Origin: Triglochin maritima
Lineage: Eukaryota > Streptophyta > Magnoliopsida > Alismatales > Juncaginaceae
Length of the DNA: 64,000 nt
Direction: 5' to 3'
Assembly: GCA_963682175.1 (NCBI GenBank)
Contig: OY821777.1
Span: forward strand, 21,348,001-21,412,000
How positions within the stretch are numbered: position 1 is the first letter of the stretch; each line of letters opens with the position of its first letter. Under the pieces are notes generated by a model. That model searched no databases. It was not told the DNA's origin and saw nothing but the letters and a program-made list of their open reading frames with translations. The translations under genes and the position numbers were made by a program. This document shows, piece by piece, positions 23,201-35,363 of this stretch.

Positions 23201-24333
23201 CACAACAACAAAAAACTCTCGAGTCGACCACTCTCACCACTACGAGGCCAAGCTCGCAGAAAGTGCTCAACTCGACCCTAAAACGCTAACAAAGAGTGTA
23301 AAGAGGGGGAGACTAGAACGTAGAAGAAGGTGAGAAGAAGATGACTCAGAGGAGAAGGGAAGAAGCCCTAAATCTAGCATGGGTAAAGGGTGAGGATAGA
23401 AGCCTAGTCTAGCAAACACGACTCAAACAAGCTTAAGCTGGCTATGGGTTCTTACAGCTAGACGACACCTAACTGCGAGGTCACACGGCCTCAACACGCC
23501 TCACCTCCCTACGACGAAGATCATAATGCCCAGCAAGTGAGCCAAGATCCGGAGATCTCGTCTCTCTTACTATCGACAAAGTGGGCGACGCCGATCAGGC
23601 TATGACGGTCGTGACCTTATCACTCTCCTAATGCGCCAGAGTCCTAATGGCCAATGTCTTCTTGCTTTTAGATTAAGGCTTTTACTTGAGTGTGCTTTTT
23701 GGGGCTAAGGGAGGCGTGATGAAATCCCCCACCTTATCTTTGAAGACTATAGGTGATGCCCCTTAAAGATGTTTTGAAATCTTAGGCTAACAAGCAACTC
23801 ACAAAACAAGCACTCACCTCACTCTTGTTTCAATGCAATTCCTACTAACTAATGCATGGTCATACAAAATTAATGAATGAGAGTAGGAAATGCGTACCTC
23901 ACGCCAGCACTCATCAACTGAAAGTAAGCTAAAATAGAAGACAACTACATGCCTAAGTCAAGTATATGATGCATGACCTAAACAAGTAAGAATGACTAAT
24001 CTTTTGCTTTGGATTTTAAGGTCCAAGTTGATTAATGGGGGAGTGATTAATGATCTGGGAGAAAACTATAAGTCAAAACTTGCTAAATTGGGCTCCCAGA
24101 CAACTAAATTGAAACAAAAAAACAACTAGAACAAAACTTGGAGCAAATGAAGCTCACCAGGTCGTCAGTTGGCGGTCCCAGACCGCTGATTGGCGGTCAC
24201 TTTGGTGTGCTTCTTCCTCCAATTTCTCCAGTAGCCTTCCCTAGATTCCGAGATATCCTTGGAACAAACAGAAACTAAAAAGAAAAAATTAAACCCACTC
24301 GAATGGTCCAAACCAAAGTCTGGACAGAGCACC
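23201..24333 (-). other. A2 leader
   Basis: Two imperfect copies of the A-type palindrome (24159-24178 and 24180-24199) lie 135-175 nt beyond the PBS. GCTGGCGTGAG|GTACGC puts a possible 5' splice site at 23897. The stretch 23430-23830 is conserved in A1, A5, A7 and M. No ORF. Confidence 0.65.
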
Positions 24334-24351
24334 TCCCGGGCAACGACGCCA
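24334..24351 (-). other. Primer binding site of A2 (tRNA-Asp type)
   Basis: On the minus strand TGGCGTCGTTGCCCGGGA, two changes from the standard tRNA-Asp complement, 6 bp from the LTR. Confidence 0.83.
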
Positions 24352-24357
24352 AAAACT

Positions 24358-25898
24358 TGATTGATTCGTTTTATATTAAACCGGAAGTGCATGGCCGCGT
24401 TGAAGCGGTGGCATATACGGGTCGATCCACAGGGAGGTGTGTCGACTATTGGTTTGTGCGAAGGTGGGTGGGAAAGAAAGGAGAGAAAGGTTGGTTACAC
24501 TAAACTACACTAAAATGCCAAAAGGAAATGGAAGAGAAGCAATAAACTAAACCCCAAAGGGGGTAGAGAAATAATGTGAATATAAAGATGTGTGTGTGTG
24601 TGTTCCATTATGCTCATCACAACATAAAGTGCATGAAATAATAAAACTAAATCCAACTTTGCCTCCACATGAAATACGATAAGATCCTATCATTAAAACA
24701 TACAAGACAATAATTGGAATGAAGCTAAATGAACTCATGTATAAAGACTAGACCCTACTATGCCTCCACACGAAATAAGATAACCCAATATCATTAAAAC
24801 ATACAAGGCATTAACCAAGGTAAAGGCAACAATAGTATATACACTATGAATCGTGTTTCCAATATTAATTCCATCCATATCCTCACCTTATCATTCCCCA
24901 TAAAATAGGTCCACTAATCTAAGCATAAGCTAAACTTCATTCAAGAGCATTAACATATCAAAGATAAGAGTGAAATCCCATTAGATGGTTATGGAAATCA
25001 TATAAGGCTCAAGGGATTAAGATAACACACACCTAATACACTACATGATCATATCACATATTTCTCCACCCCCAAATTGGGATGGAACTACTCACTACTC
25101 ATTACACTAACTACATTAACAAAATGAAACATTATACTGAAAGGAAATTAAACTAACCAAGAAAGGAATATCAAAGAAACTAATTGAAATGAAAATAAAA
25201 CTAAAGAAACATGCAAGAATTAAAAGACAAGATTTAAAGAAACTAAGAATAATTATTTTATTAACAATGACTCACATTGAAGGTACCATTCTTATCCACC
25301 TTGAGTTTTGCTTCAAGGCTTACTCCAAGTAGAGAGAATGCCACCAAGCAATGGGTAGTTTACAATAGAAGGTGAAGAGTTCTATTTATAGCCATAGAAA
25401 AAAGGTAATCTGGGACAATCCCCCGGTAAGGGACTAAACAAATACCAGAAATAGAATAAACACACTCTAATACACATGCCCACCAAAGCTTAGCAGATTC
25501 GGAGCCACCCAGACCACCAATTGGCAGTCTATCGGGTCTGGAACCGTCTGGAATTTGTTGTGGGCTTTTCTGGATGTCTTTGTTGGTCTTTGATGCATAT
25601 ACTTCGTTTATTGGAGCTCCGACCCGAATGGAATTGCCAAAATACTCCCCATGATGGTGTGGAGTTTTATGTTTTGCTCTTTGGTCCTTCGGTCTTACGT
25701 TCAGGTCCTTCTCCCTTGCATCTTAGTCCCCAGGTCTCACAATTTAGTCCTTTTTCTCTGCTTTTGGTTCCTTTTATGCTTCATCTCTTCAAACCTATTT
25801 ATTTCTGAAATTGAAACATAAAACTCGTCACGTCGCATTGCTTAGGTGTAAGATAACGGGTATAAGATACAAATATAAGCATGAAATGATGTCAATCA
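24358..25898 (-). repeat. 5' LTR of A2
   Basis: TGATTGATTCG to GTCAATCA on the plus strand, 1541 bp, close to the A5 LTR at 28396-29957. A short (GT)n lies at about 24590-24602. The U3 palindrome (near 25511) and the snRNA-type site (near 25423) are both degenerate in this copy, but the TATA box is kept. Confidence 0.88.
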
Positions 25899-26522
25899 CT
25901 CACATTACAGGAAACTTTCTTCTCTACCTTGAGTTTTGCTCCAAGGCTTACTCCAAGTAGAGAGAATGACATTATACAATGGGTAAATACAAAGGAGGAG
26001 GAAAAGTTCTATTTATAGTCATAGAAAAAGGTAACTGGGGACAATCCCCCGTTATGAGACTAAACAAATTCTATAAATGTACATAAAATAACATAATCGA
26101 ACACCCAACTAAACCATGAACCATTTGGAGTCATTTGGACTGGCAATTGGCAGTCAAGATTGGTTGGATCGAGTCTGGATTTGACTGGCTTGTTTCTGGC
26201 ATGATTTCTTGATGTTTGGTGAACCCGATTTGGTTGTTGATGTTTTGGCCCGAATCTAATTGCCAAAATACTCCTCATGATGGTGTGACTTCTTGATTTT
26301 CTCATTGGTCCTTTTGGTTTTAAATCCGGGTCCTTCTCTCTTGCATCTCAGCCCACAAGTCTTGCAACTTAGTCATTTTCCTTTCTTTTAAGTCCTTTTT
26401 GTGTCTCTTCTTCTTAATTCTGTTATTTCTGAAATTTAAACATAAAACTTGTTATGTAGCATTGCTTAGACTAAAAATAAAAGATATAAGACACAAATAT
26501 ATGCACTATATGATGTCAATCA
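25899..26522 (-). repeat. L: diverged A-type LTR fragment
   Basis: Starts in the middle of an LTR (CTCACATTACAGG, equivalent to the CTCACATTGAAGG of intact copies) and ends GTCAATCA at 26522. It has the TATA box but a decayed USE and palindrome. No PPT follows, so it is a solo LTR or the 5' LTR of a lost element into which A2 inserted. Confidence 0.75.
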
Positions 26523-26844
26523 TCTATCCAGAACAAAGAGATCACTGGATACTCGAGTACGTGTCAGAGGATCAATTAGAACTCGAGGAGAGGATTACAT
26601 CACAATGGTTGTGATCAAAGATATATAAAAATTGCAGGAGTCGATTTGTGGTTTGCAATTCTCTTATTTTAATTTTAATTATACATTATTAGAGATAATT
26701 CCATCTTAATCTATTCACCTTCCTCTAGATTAGTGTTTGATGCTACTTACATTTGGTAAATGCCTATGTTTACTCATTTTGTCCATTTAGCCAAAGAGAG
26801 TAACAATAATCAACTTAGGGAAGGGTTATCCACTTCAACACATC
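26523..26844. other. Unassigned sequence
   Basis: Just after LTR L about 90 bases (26523-26614) are open on the plus strand and end in an acidic, hydrophilic stretch with a TGA. I cannot assign it, and no splice or start signals support a gene. The rest is AT-rich without a recognisable feature. Confidence 0.3.
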
Positions 26845-27262
26845 AAATTACCAGGATAATTATGTTCATTGGAAGAATAGGATGATGATTCATATCCAAT
26901 CTATTTGTTTGAAAATGTGGATTTTCCTTTGTACTAAATAGAGCCTTCCCACAAGTAAACAATTAGCAAAAATTAACCGATGATATAACGACTAGTGCCG
27001 AAATGAATGCTAAGCTTATGAACATATTTACTTGTGGAGTAGATGTTCAAGAATATGGTAGAATTAGTGGGTGTGATACTGCTTATAAAATATGAAAATT
27101 TCTCGATTCACATTGTGAAGGATCATCTAGAATGAAGGAAACTAAGGTTGATATATATGTTTGTAAATATGAATTATTTCTTTGCAACCCGGGGAAAGCA
27201 TAAGCGAGATGAACACTCACTTCACTGAGATCACTAACAGTTTGAAACATCTTGGCTAGATA
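26845..27262 (+). pseudogene. UBN2/copia-type gag relic
   Basis: In shifting frames the plus strand shows the order seen in the UBN2 (gag-polypeptide of LTR copia-type) family: a WKNRMMIHIQ start near 26870, then RISGCDTAYKI with a stop where a tryptophan is usual, KETKVDIYV.KYELF, and GESISEMNTHFTEITNSLKHLG at about 27190-27260. This family forms the capsid of Ty1/copia-type elements. The piece has many stops and two or more frameshifts and ends before an A-type LTR fragment. It is the only trace of a copia-type protein in the window. Confidence 0.6.
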
Positions 27263-27294
27263 GTGCTCGTAAGTGATAATGTACGGATGATTAG

Positions 27295-27941
27295 TGAGTA
27301 ATCCATCCCTATTGGGGGTGGAGGATGATGTGAGGTGTGAATGTTGTTAAATTTGTGTGTGTTTTAATCTTAATTTTGGAGCTTCAAATGATTTCCATAG
27401 CCATTTTGATGAGTTTCTCACTCTTGCCTTTGATGTGTTAATGGTCCTAATGGATGCTTAGCACATGCTTTGGTTAGTGGGCCCAGTTTATGGGGAATGA
27501 TGAGGTGGGATAAGATTGGAGTGAATAAAGAGATAAGATTGACATGTGAGCATGTGGTTATCTTTAGTCTTATCTTAAGTAGTGTTTTGTATTTTTTAAT
27601 GATGGTGATAAATCTTAATCCATGTAGAAACACACTTAGGATAATGATCATTATATATGTCCATATTAATTTATGTCATGAGAGCAGAATTGTACATACA
27701 CACGTCACACATTTACATTGTTGCACACATTCTCCACCTCCTATGGCATTAATTGCATTTATTTTACAAATTGTAATTAACATAATTTAGTGTATATATA
27801 CTCCCTAAATTCTCATTTTCTTTCCCCAATCGAGTATGGTTGACGATGACCCGCACTCGCTCCTCGTGGGCATGACCAATACTTGTCACTGCTTCAACGT
27901 GGTCGTGCACTTGCGCTTTTGAACCTTTAATTCCATGAACA
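27295..27941 (+). repeat. A4: 5' LTR fragment on the plus strand
   Basis: From the AGTAATCCATCCC segment typical of the middle of A-type LTRs to the end TTCCATGAACA, followed by a PBS. It contains the U5 signature with hairpin CTGC/GTGG and GTGCACTTGCG. The first half of the LTR is missing. Confidence 0.8.
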
Positions 27942-28395
27942 AGTTTTTGGTGCCTTGCTGGGGAGGTGCTCTGTCCAAACTCTGGTTTGGATGATTCAAG
28001 TGGATTTGATCCTTTTGTTTTAGTTTTGTATTTTTCCGGGCCACTAAGGACATAGAGGAAGAGATCAGAGAAAATTTGGAGCATTTGGAACTCTCAGGAC
28101 CGCTAATCAGCGGTTTAGAACTACTAATTGACGACCTGGTAAGGTCCTATTGACTTCATTTTTCTACACTTTGTTTCTCTTTACTTTGGTAGTGTCCGGG
28201 AGCCTAATTTCACATGTTTTGACTTGTAACTTGCTCCAAAATCTAGTTAAGAAACCAAAATCCCTCTTTAATCAATTTGGACCGTAAAACTCAAAGCAAA
28301 AGATTAGGCATTCTACTTGGTTACCTCACGCATCAACTTGCTCCCAAATAGTGTTGACTTAAGCATATAACACCTTTGATCTCGCGGGTACACAC
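27942..28395 (+). other. A4 primer site and leader
   Basis: TGGTGCCTTGCTGGGGA at 27949-27965 is a decayed tRNA-Asp-type PBS. A perfect hairpin ACCGCT-AATC-AGCGGT stands at 28099-28114, 133 nt later. The leader is cut at 28395 by the LTR of A5. Confidence 0.75.
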
Positions 28396-28626
28396 TGATT
28401 GATTCGTTTTATATTAAACCGCAAGTACACGGCCGTGTTGAAGCGGTGGCAAATACGGGTCGATCCACCGGGAGGTGTGTCAACTTTTGTTTTGTGCGAA
28501 GGAGAGTGGGACAGAAAGGAGAGAAAGGTTGGTTACACTAAACTACACTACAATGCAAAAATGAAATGGAAGATAAGAAATAAAACTTAACCCCATAGGG
28601 GGTAGAGAAATAATGTGAATGTAAAG

Positions 28627-28663
<37 letters not shown>

Positions 28664-29957
28664 TGTTCAATTATGCTTCTCACAATATGTAGTGCATGAA
28701 ATCATAAAACTAAATCCAACTTTGCCTCCACATGAAATACGATAAGATCCTATCATTAAAACATACAAGACAATAATTGGAATGAAGCTAAATGAACTCA
28801 TGTATAAAGACTAGACCCTATGCCTCCACACGAAATAAGATAACCCAATATCATTAAAACATACAAGACATTAACCAAGGTAAAGGCAACAATAATATAT
28901 ACACTACGAATCATGTTTCCAATATTAATTCCATCCATATCCTCACCTTATCATTCCCCATAAAATAGGTCCACTAATCTAAGCATAAGCTAAACTTCAT
29001 TCAAGAGCATTAGCATATCAAAGATAAGAGTGAAATCACATTAGATGGTTATGGAAATTATATAAGGCTCAAGAGATTAAGATAACACACACCTAATAAA
29101 CTACATGATCATATCACATATTTCTCCACCCCCCAAATTGGGATGGAACTACTCACTACTCATTACACTAACTACATTAACAAAATAAAACATTATACTG
29201 AAAGGAAATTAAACTAACCAAGAAAGGAATATCAAAGAAACTAATTGAAATGAAAATAAAACTAAAGAAACATGCAATAATTAAAAAACAAGATTTAAAG
29301 AAACTAAGAACAATTATTTTATTAACAATGACTCACATTGAAGGTACCATTCTTATCCACCTTGAGTTTTGCTTCAAGGCTTACTCCAAGTAGAGAGAAT
29401 GCCACCAAGCAATGGGTAGTTTACAATAGAAGGTGAAGAGTTCTATTTATAGTCATAGAAAAAGGTAATCTGGGACAATCCCCCGGTATGGGACTAAACA
29501 AATACCAGAAATAGAATAAACACACTCTAATACACATGCCCACCAAGGCTTAGCGGATTCGGAGCCACCCAGACCGCCAATTGGCGGTCTATCGGGTCTG
29601 GAACCGTCTGGAATTTGTTGTGGGCTTTTCTGGATGTCTTTGTTGGTCTTTGATGCATATATTTCGTTTATTGGAGCTCCGACCCGAATCGAATTGCCAA
29701 AATACTCCCCATGATGGTGTAGAGTTTTTTGTTTTGCTCTTTGGTCATTCGGTCTTACATTCAGGTCATTCTCCCTTGCATCATAGTCCCCAGGTCTCAC
29801 AATATAGTCATTTTTCCCTGCTTTTGGGTCCTTTATGCTTCATCTCTTCAATCCCATTTATTTCTGAAATTCAAACATATAACTCATCAGGTAGCATTGC
29901 TTAGGCGTAAGATAATGGATATAAGATACAAATATAAACATGAAATGATGTCAATCA
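28396..29957 (-). repeat. 3' LTR of A5
   Basis: TGATTGATTCG to GTCAATCA, 1562 bp, followed by the PPT. The perfect palindrome AGACCGCCAATTGGCGGTCT lies at 29571-29590. The USE position reads CGGTATGGGAC and is degenerate. A GT microsatellite lies at 28628-28662. Confidence 0.88.
28628..28662. repeat. GT microsatellite in the A5 LTR
   Basis: About 17 GT units. The same place in the other A-type LTRs has far fewer: A2 near 24590, A6 near 31890, A7 near 40565. Confidence 0.9.
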
Positions 29958-30878
29958 AATACCCCCACACCTAAGTTTTTGTTAGTCCCGAGCAAAACAA
30001 AGAAAGAGAAAAGCAAACGAGAAACAAGAAATCCTAACTCACTTTCGTAGGAATCACGGTTGCACTTAGCACGTGCAACAAGGCGTTAAACCTCCTTGTT
30101 GACAAGGAGGAGTGTTGTCTCCTGAGGGTTTTCAGCGGATATACCCACAAAATCCGAACAAGATGCATTATTCAATCTAGACACTCGACTCGTTGGACAA
30201 ATTTTTGTCGATCATTGGACGCGGTAATCCTACGGGCCGACTCTATAAAGGTAATCAATCCACACACCTAGCCTAGTGAATGATTCGTGCAAGTTAAATA
30301 AGGAACTAAGTGTAAGACATGGACAACCTCAACATCCTCAAGTGTTACAAAGTGTAAAGTCCATTAAGGATCTTATTTGCATTACCATTTTTTTCTTTTT
30401 GTTTCTTTTCTCATTTTTATATATATTTTTTTTCTTTTCTTTTTAGTAGTTGGAGCTTCATTTTCCCAGGGTCAGGTTTCGTGCACCATTGCCCATGAGG
30501 ACTTACACTATCACATACACCTTTCCCCAAATCTCCACATAGGGCAATCCCCACCACCCGTGTAATGAGAGTTCGGTCGGCGCATCCCATGTCAGATGAC
30601 TCGAAAGCACCAGGCACAAAGTCCCCTCAGACCTACTTTCCCGAGTGATAGGAGCCGTGCGAGAAGAGAGAACACCTACTCACTTATTTCTTATCTACAC
30701 ATGAACCAAAACCCATACACTTAATGTCTCACAACAAGATTTAAAGAGTCCTTGACTACAACAAACTCCCTTAAATTAACGGACACGAATTATTGACTCA
30801 CTAGGTTCAGGGTGGACTTCTTTAAATGTTTGAGCACTCAAACCCTATGATTACTCCCCCCCGAGGGAAAACTGGGGT
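29958..30878 (-). other. A5 polypurine tract and first part of its 3' block
   Basis: The same conserved sequence as 20108-21015 of A2. It continues beyond the two nested insertions at 33237-33909. Confidence 0.8.
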
Positions 30879-31653
30879 CACTAGTGCAGAATGCTCGATA
30901 AACGTCACCAAATAGACGTCGGATGTCCAAACAACCGACGTCTATAGGTATAGACATCAGATATTTGGACATTCGACGTCTATAGGTTTGTAGAAACGTC
31001 GGTTATTTAGTATAACCGACGTCTATACCTCCTGAATGAAGAAAATATTTTTTTTTATTTTTTTGGATTTATTTCGTATAAGAATTTATGTGGATTTCTT
31101 TTTTATCAGAAATAACGCAATTTTTTGGGATTTATTTCGTGTAAAAATTAACACATTTTTTTGGAATTTATTTTGTATATGAAATAACGCAATTTTTAGG
31201 ATTTATTTTGTGTTAGAATTTATGTGGATTATTTTGTATAAGAATAATGTGGATTTAAAAATAATTACAATCACATGTGTGTTGTGTTGTACACATGTGT
31301 GTGTATGGTGACATGTTTAGTCCCACATTGGAGAAATTCTTTTATTGGTGGAGTTGAAGTACTCCACCACTCCTTTACTTCTAAATGGTAGTTTGGTACC
31401 ACACTACAAAATGCAAGTGAGATACATATATATATTTAATGGTCAAAAGATTGGCACTTGGGGCACTTGGACCATCGAAATGGTTGTAACGTTTTTTTAC
31501 TATTAACCCATGTATAGACGTCGGTCGTATATAGCCGACGTCTATACAACAAGGAATAGACGACGGGGAAATAGACGTTGGGTACTTGGACCATCGAAAT
31601 CCGACATCTATACCACTATATATCCGACGTATATGGACTTTTCTGCACTAGTG
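30879..31653. mobile_element. Non-autonomous CACTA element with perfect 3-bp TSD
   Basis: 775 bp, with 13-bp terminal inverted repeats CACTAGTGCAGAA and subterminal copies of GACGTCGG/CCGACGTC in both directions, as in CACTA (En/Spm) transposons. The duplication is GGT (30876-30878 and 31654-31656). The empty site is known from A2, where GGGGTGCATCC at 21012-21022 is uninterrupted. No transposase is encoded. The core is AT-rich, with repeated TTTATTTCGTRTAAGAAT-like stretches and one USE-like AGTCCCACATTGG near 31319. Confidence 0.93.
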
Positions 31654-31662
31654 GGTGCATCC

Positions 31663-33231
31663 TGATTGATTCGTTTTATATTAACCGTAAGTGCACGACC
31701 GTGTTGAAGCGGTGAAAAATATGCGTCGTCCACTGGGAGGCGTGTCGACATTTGGTTTGTGCGAAGGCGAGTGGTAAAGAAAGGAGAGAAAGATTGATTA
31801 CACTAAATTACACTAGAATGCAAGAGGAAATGAAAGATAAGCAATAAAACTACACCCCATAAGGGTAGAGAAATAATGTGAATATAAAGATGTGTGTGTG
31901 TGTGTGTTCAATTAAGCTCCTCACAACTTGTAGTGCATGAAATCATAAAACTACATCCAACTTTGCCTCCACATGAATTAAGATAAGACTACATCATTAA
32001 TACATACAAGACAATAATTTGAATGAAGCTAAATGAACTCATCTATAAAGACTAGACCCTACTATGCCTCCACATGAATTAAGATAACCCAATATCATTA
32101 AAACATACAAGACATTAACTAAGGTAAAGGCAACAAGAGTACATACACTACAAATTGTGTTTCCAATATTAATTCCATCCATATCCTAACCTTATCATTC
32201 CCCATAAAATAGGTTCACTAATCAAAGCATAAGCTTCATTAAAGAGCATTAGCATATCGAAGATAAGAGTGAAAACCCATTAGATGGTTATGGAAATCAT
32301 ATAAAGCTCAAGGGATTAAGATAACACACACACTTAATACACTACATGATCATATCACATATTTCTCCACCCCCCAAGTGGGGATGGAACTACTCACTAC
32401 TCATTACACTAACTATATTAACAAAATGAAGCATAATACTGAAATGAAACTACACTAAGCAAGCAAGAAATACTAAATAAACTTAAAAGGAAAGGAAAGA
32501 CTAAACAAGCATGCACAAATTAAAAGACAAGATTAAAAGAAACTAGAAAAATTATTTTATTAACAATGACTCACATTGAAGGTAGCATTCTTCTCCACCT
32601 TGAGTTTTTGCTTCAAGGCTCATTCCTTAGTAGAGAGAATGCCACCAAGCAAAGGGTAGTTTACAATAGTAGGTGAAGAGTTGTATTTATAGCCAAAGGA
32701 AAAGGCAATCCGGGACAATCCCCCGATGTGGGACTAAACAGATACCAAACACCGGAACAGGCATCCACATAAACAAACACTAATACACATGCTCCAGAAA
32801 ACTCAGAGGATCCGGGAAGATCCAGACCGTCAATTGGCTGTTCCAGACCGCCAATTGGCGGTCTACAGGATCCGAATCACGCTCAGATTTCTTGTGGGCT
32901 TTTCTTGGTATATTTGTTGGACTTAGATGCATTTACTTGGCTTGTTGGAGCTCCGACCGCATCGAATTGCTAAAATACTCCCCATGATGGTGTGGAGTAT
33001 TCTGTTTTGCTCTTAGGTCCTTTGGTCTTATGTTCAGGTCCTTCTCCCTTGCGTCTTAGTCCACAGGTCTCACAATTAAGTCATTTTTCCCTGCTTTTGG
33101 GTCCTTTCATGCTTCATCTCTTCAAACCTATTTATTTCTGAAATTCCAACATAAAACTCATCACGTAGTGTTGCTTAGGTGTAAGATAATGGATATAAGA
33201 TACAAATATAAGCATGAAATAAGGTCAATCA
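31663..33231 (-). mobile_element. A6: solo LTR
   Basis: A 1569-bp A-type LTR, TGATTGATTCG to GTCAATCA, with TSD CATCC (31658-31662 and 33232-33236). No PBS or PPT adjoins it, and the A5 3' block resumes at once, so it is a solo LTR from recombination between the two LTRs of a complete insert. It has an imperfect and a perfect palindrome in tandem (32824-32842 and 32845-32864). Confidence 0.93.
32683..32734 (-). promoter_or_regulatory. LTR promoter of A6: USE plus TATA
   Basis: Minus-strand GTCCCACATCG (32724-32734) and the TATA box TATAAATAC (32683-32691), 32 bp apart. Confidence 0.6.
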
Positions 33232-33236
33232 CATCC

Positions 33237-33909
33237 TAACAACTCGATAAGTCCTAAAGCCACTGTACAAGATATCCTAATGCATGAATTTCAAGACAAT
33301 TTTGGGAGCTTTCTTTTTACTTTGTCTCTCAATGGTTTTGCACTTGCTTAACACACACAAAACCCACAAAACATTTTCTTCCGCAAATACATGAAGATTT
33401 TGAAAGAAATGTGAAAATTTTGAAGCACTAGGCAAGCAAAAGAAGAAAAGTCACCCAAGGATCATGACAAACACATATATCGATATTAAATGCAGCACAC
33501 TAACATGACCCTAACAATGCACACAAAAGAAAATAAAATCAAAGGAAAAAGACTCAACTATGTACACACGTAAAACACTCCCCACACCTACTTCATGCAT
33601 TGTCCTCAATGAATGTGAGCAAAATACTACATGAATTTATGCATGAAAAAGGAAAGATCTCACCAATATGAAGCGCAAAAGGAAGTTCAAGGTTATGTTG
33701 ATGGACAAAAACCCGAATTCCCTCAAAACCTGTGAGATGCTAAAGAATGGATACAAATACATGAAAGAAATAGGGCCCAAATACACAAGTGTTGGGACCC
33801 ACAACAATCAATGCTCGCTCGTGGAGTCTTTTTTTAATATAATTATATACAAACATAAGTTCACATCTTCATTTGTCATAAGACATCAAATGGGAACCTC
33901 AAAAGTGGG
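33237..33909 (-). other. A5 3' block, second part
   Basis: Continues the conserved non-coding block after solo LTR A6 and reaches the end of gag. It matches 21023-21704 of A2 and 37020-37696 of A7. Confidence 0.8.
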
Positions 33910-35363
33910 TCAATGCACTTGGAAAGGGAACATGACACCACGTGGGGCCAGAATACTCATGTTTGGGCCCCCCTCACAAAGAGCACAAGATGAAAAGAGA
34001 GGTTCATGAATAAGACGCAAAGGCGTCTCATTCAAAGGAAATAAGGGGCAACGGAAGAAAAGTTTCTCCCGTTGCAGTACTGAAGTTATGATCGTCAATC
34101 CAAACTCTCCAACCAACGTGCTGGTGCGTCGGAACAAGATCAAGAACCTCGTTAGGCATGTCCGACTCACCAATCAAACAAAAAGTGGGTGTCATACCCA
34201 AGGTATCCTCCAAGGAACTCCTAATACCCTCATTAGCAATGTAGTTGTTTGATGTTCCATCATTTCCAAGATGATCAGGAACAATAGTGAGAGGCAAACT
34301 CTCATCAGGTTGTTTGAAATTGAGGGTACTATGGAGCTCTTTTTCCACCAGAGGTGAGTCCTAAAGAGGCACAACATGAACATCATGTGGCTAAAGGGCC
34401 ACGGGACAAAAAGATAAGGCACAATCTTATGCCGACTCATAATGAAATTGGTCCATGTTTTTCTCAATTGGAATCAAATCCTCCACCAAGTGATCGTGAA
34501 TTGAAACCCCAAGTCCCTCAGACTGACTAGGAGTTTGACTTTGACAGATTGTGCTTTGAATTGGTGGATGTGGTGGTGGTTTGATATCAAAAGATGAATC
34601 CTCATGTTGACAAGAAAAGTTACTCTCCTCACGTTCACGTAATTGCTGCGTCATTTGACTCACTTGCAGTGCCATATTTTGTGTGGACTGTTGAGTGGTT
34701 TCCATGAACGTAAGGAATGTTTTTTTTCAAGGAATCAGGTATGCGGTAACTATGAGGTCCAAGTCCGAATTTGAGAAATTTTGGGGTTGGGTGTTGATGG
34801 GCTGAGAATGAGTCCAATGATTTGAAGTGGGGGTGTTGGTAGAATTCTGGGTATTCGGGAGGAGGATACTGGGGTGAAAATGAAGTATAATAATTTGAAC
34901 AAGAATTTTCACCCCACGAATCTATCCCTCTATGGATGTACGCGGATGCGTAATGGTCATATTGAGCCTTTTGGGAAAATGTGTGCTCATACTCAGGCTC
35001 TGGGGGAACATAAGGACATTCTCCGATAACATGACCACTCAACCCACAACAGTCGCACGACATGGCTACTAGAGCCACCGGTGCACTCATGTCGTCTACC
35101 ACACGCATGAAAGAGGTCAAAGTTTGTTGTAATGTCTCAGTTTGTTGACCAGCATATGATCCGATATAACTAGATTGTGGTCTAGCAGTCAATGCCTCTA
35201 TCATATTACCCCAATATGAAGATTGCTCAGTCACACAATTAAGATTGTCCCAACCATACAGGGTGTTAGTCTGAGCTACACCAGGTTGCATGGGTCTGGA
35301 ATACCCGGAAGAATTGTCCTGGTCCCAAGAATGATATGGATGGTCACCCATGTAACCATCCAT
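33910..35363 (-). pseudogene. A5 gag, family 2, broken
   Basis: ATG at 35363 (MDGYMGDHPYHSWDQDNS). The first frame is open for 242 codons with an intact knuckle CDCCGLSGHVIGEC and the PEPEYEHTFSQKAQYDHYAS segment. A frameshift near 34735 leads into the next frame. The coiled coil (34427-34705) and the C-terminal module with VGWRVWIDDHNFS (34028-34348) follow, with a stop near 34420 and a further frame change near 34050. The protein ends ILAPRGVMFPFQVH at 33910. No capsid-type domain or protease. Confidence 0.83.

Larger units (their letters stand above)
19716..25898 (-). mobile_element. A2: family-2 gag retrotransposon, 3' LTR truncated
   Basis: Minus-strand order: 5' LTR (24358-25898), PBS (24334-24351), leader, gag (21705-23200), conserved 3' block, PPT, 3' LTR fragment. 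No protease, RT or integrase. The right flank is inside another A-like LTR (L, 25899-26522), whose first part is missing because the left side has been deleted into C. Confidence 0.85.

Noticed and set aside
26399..26614. 71-codon ORF ending in an acidic stretch
   Set aside because: Its first half is LTR sequence (L), so the ORF is a chance fusion; only the last 30 codons remain unexplained.
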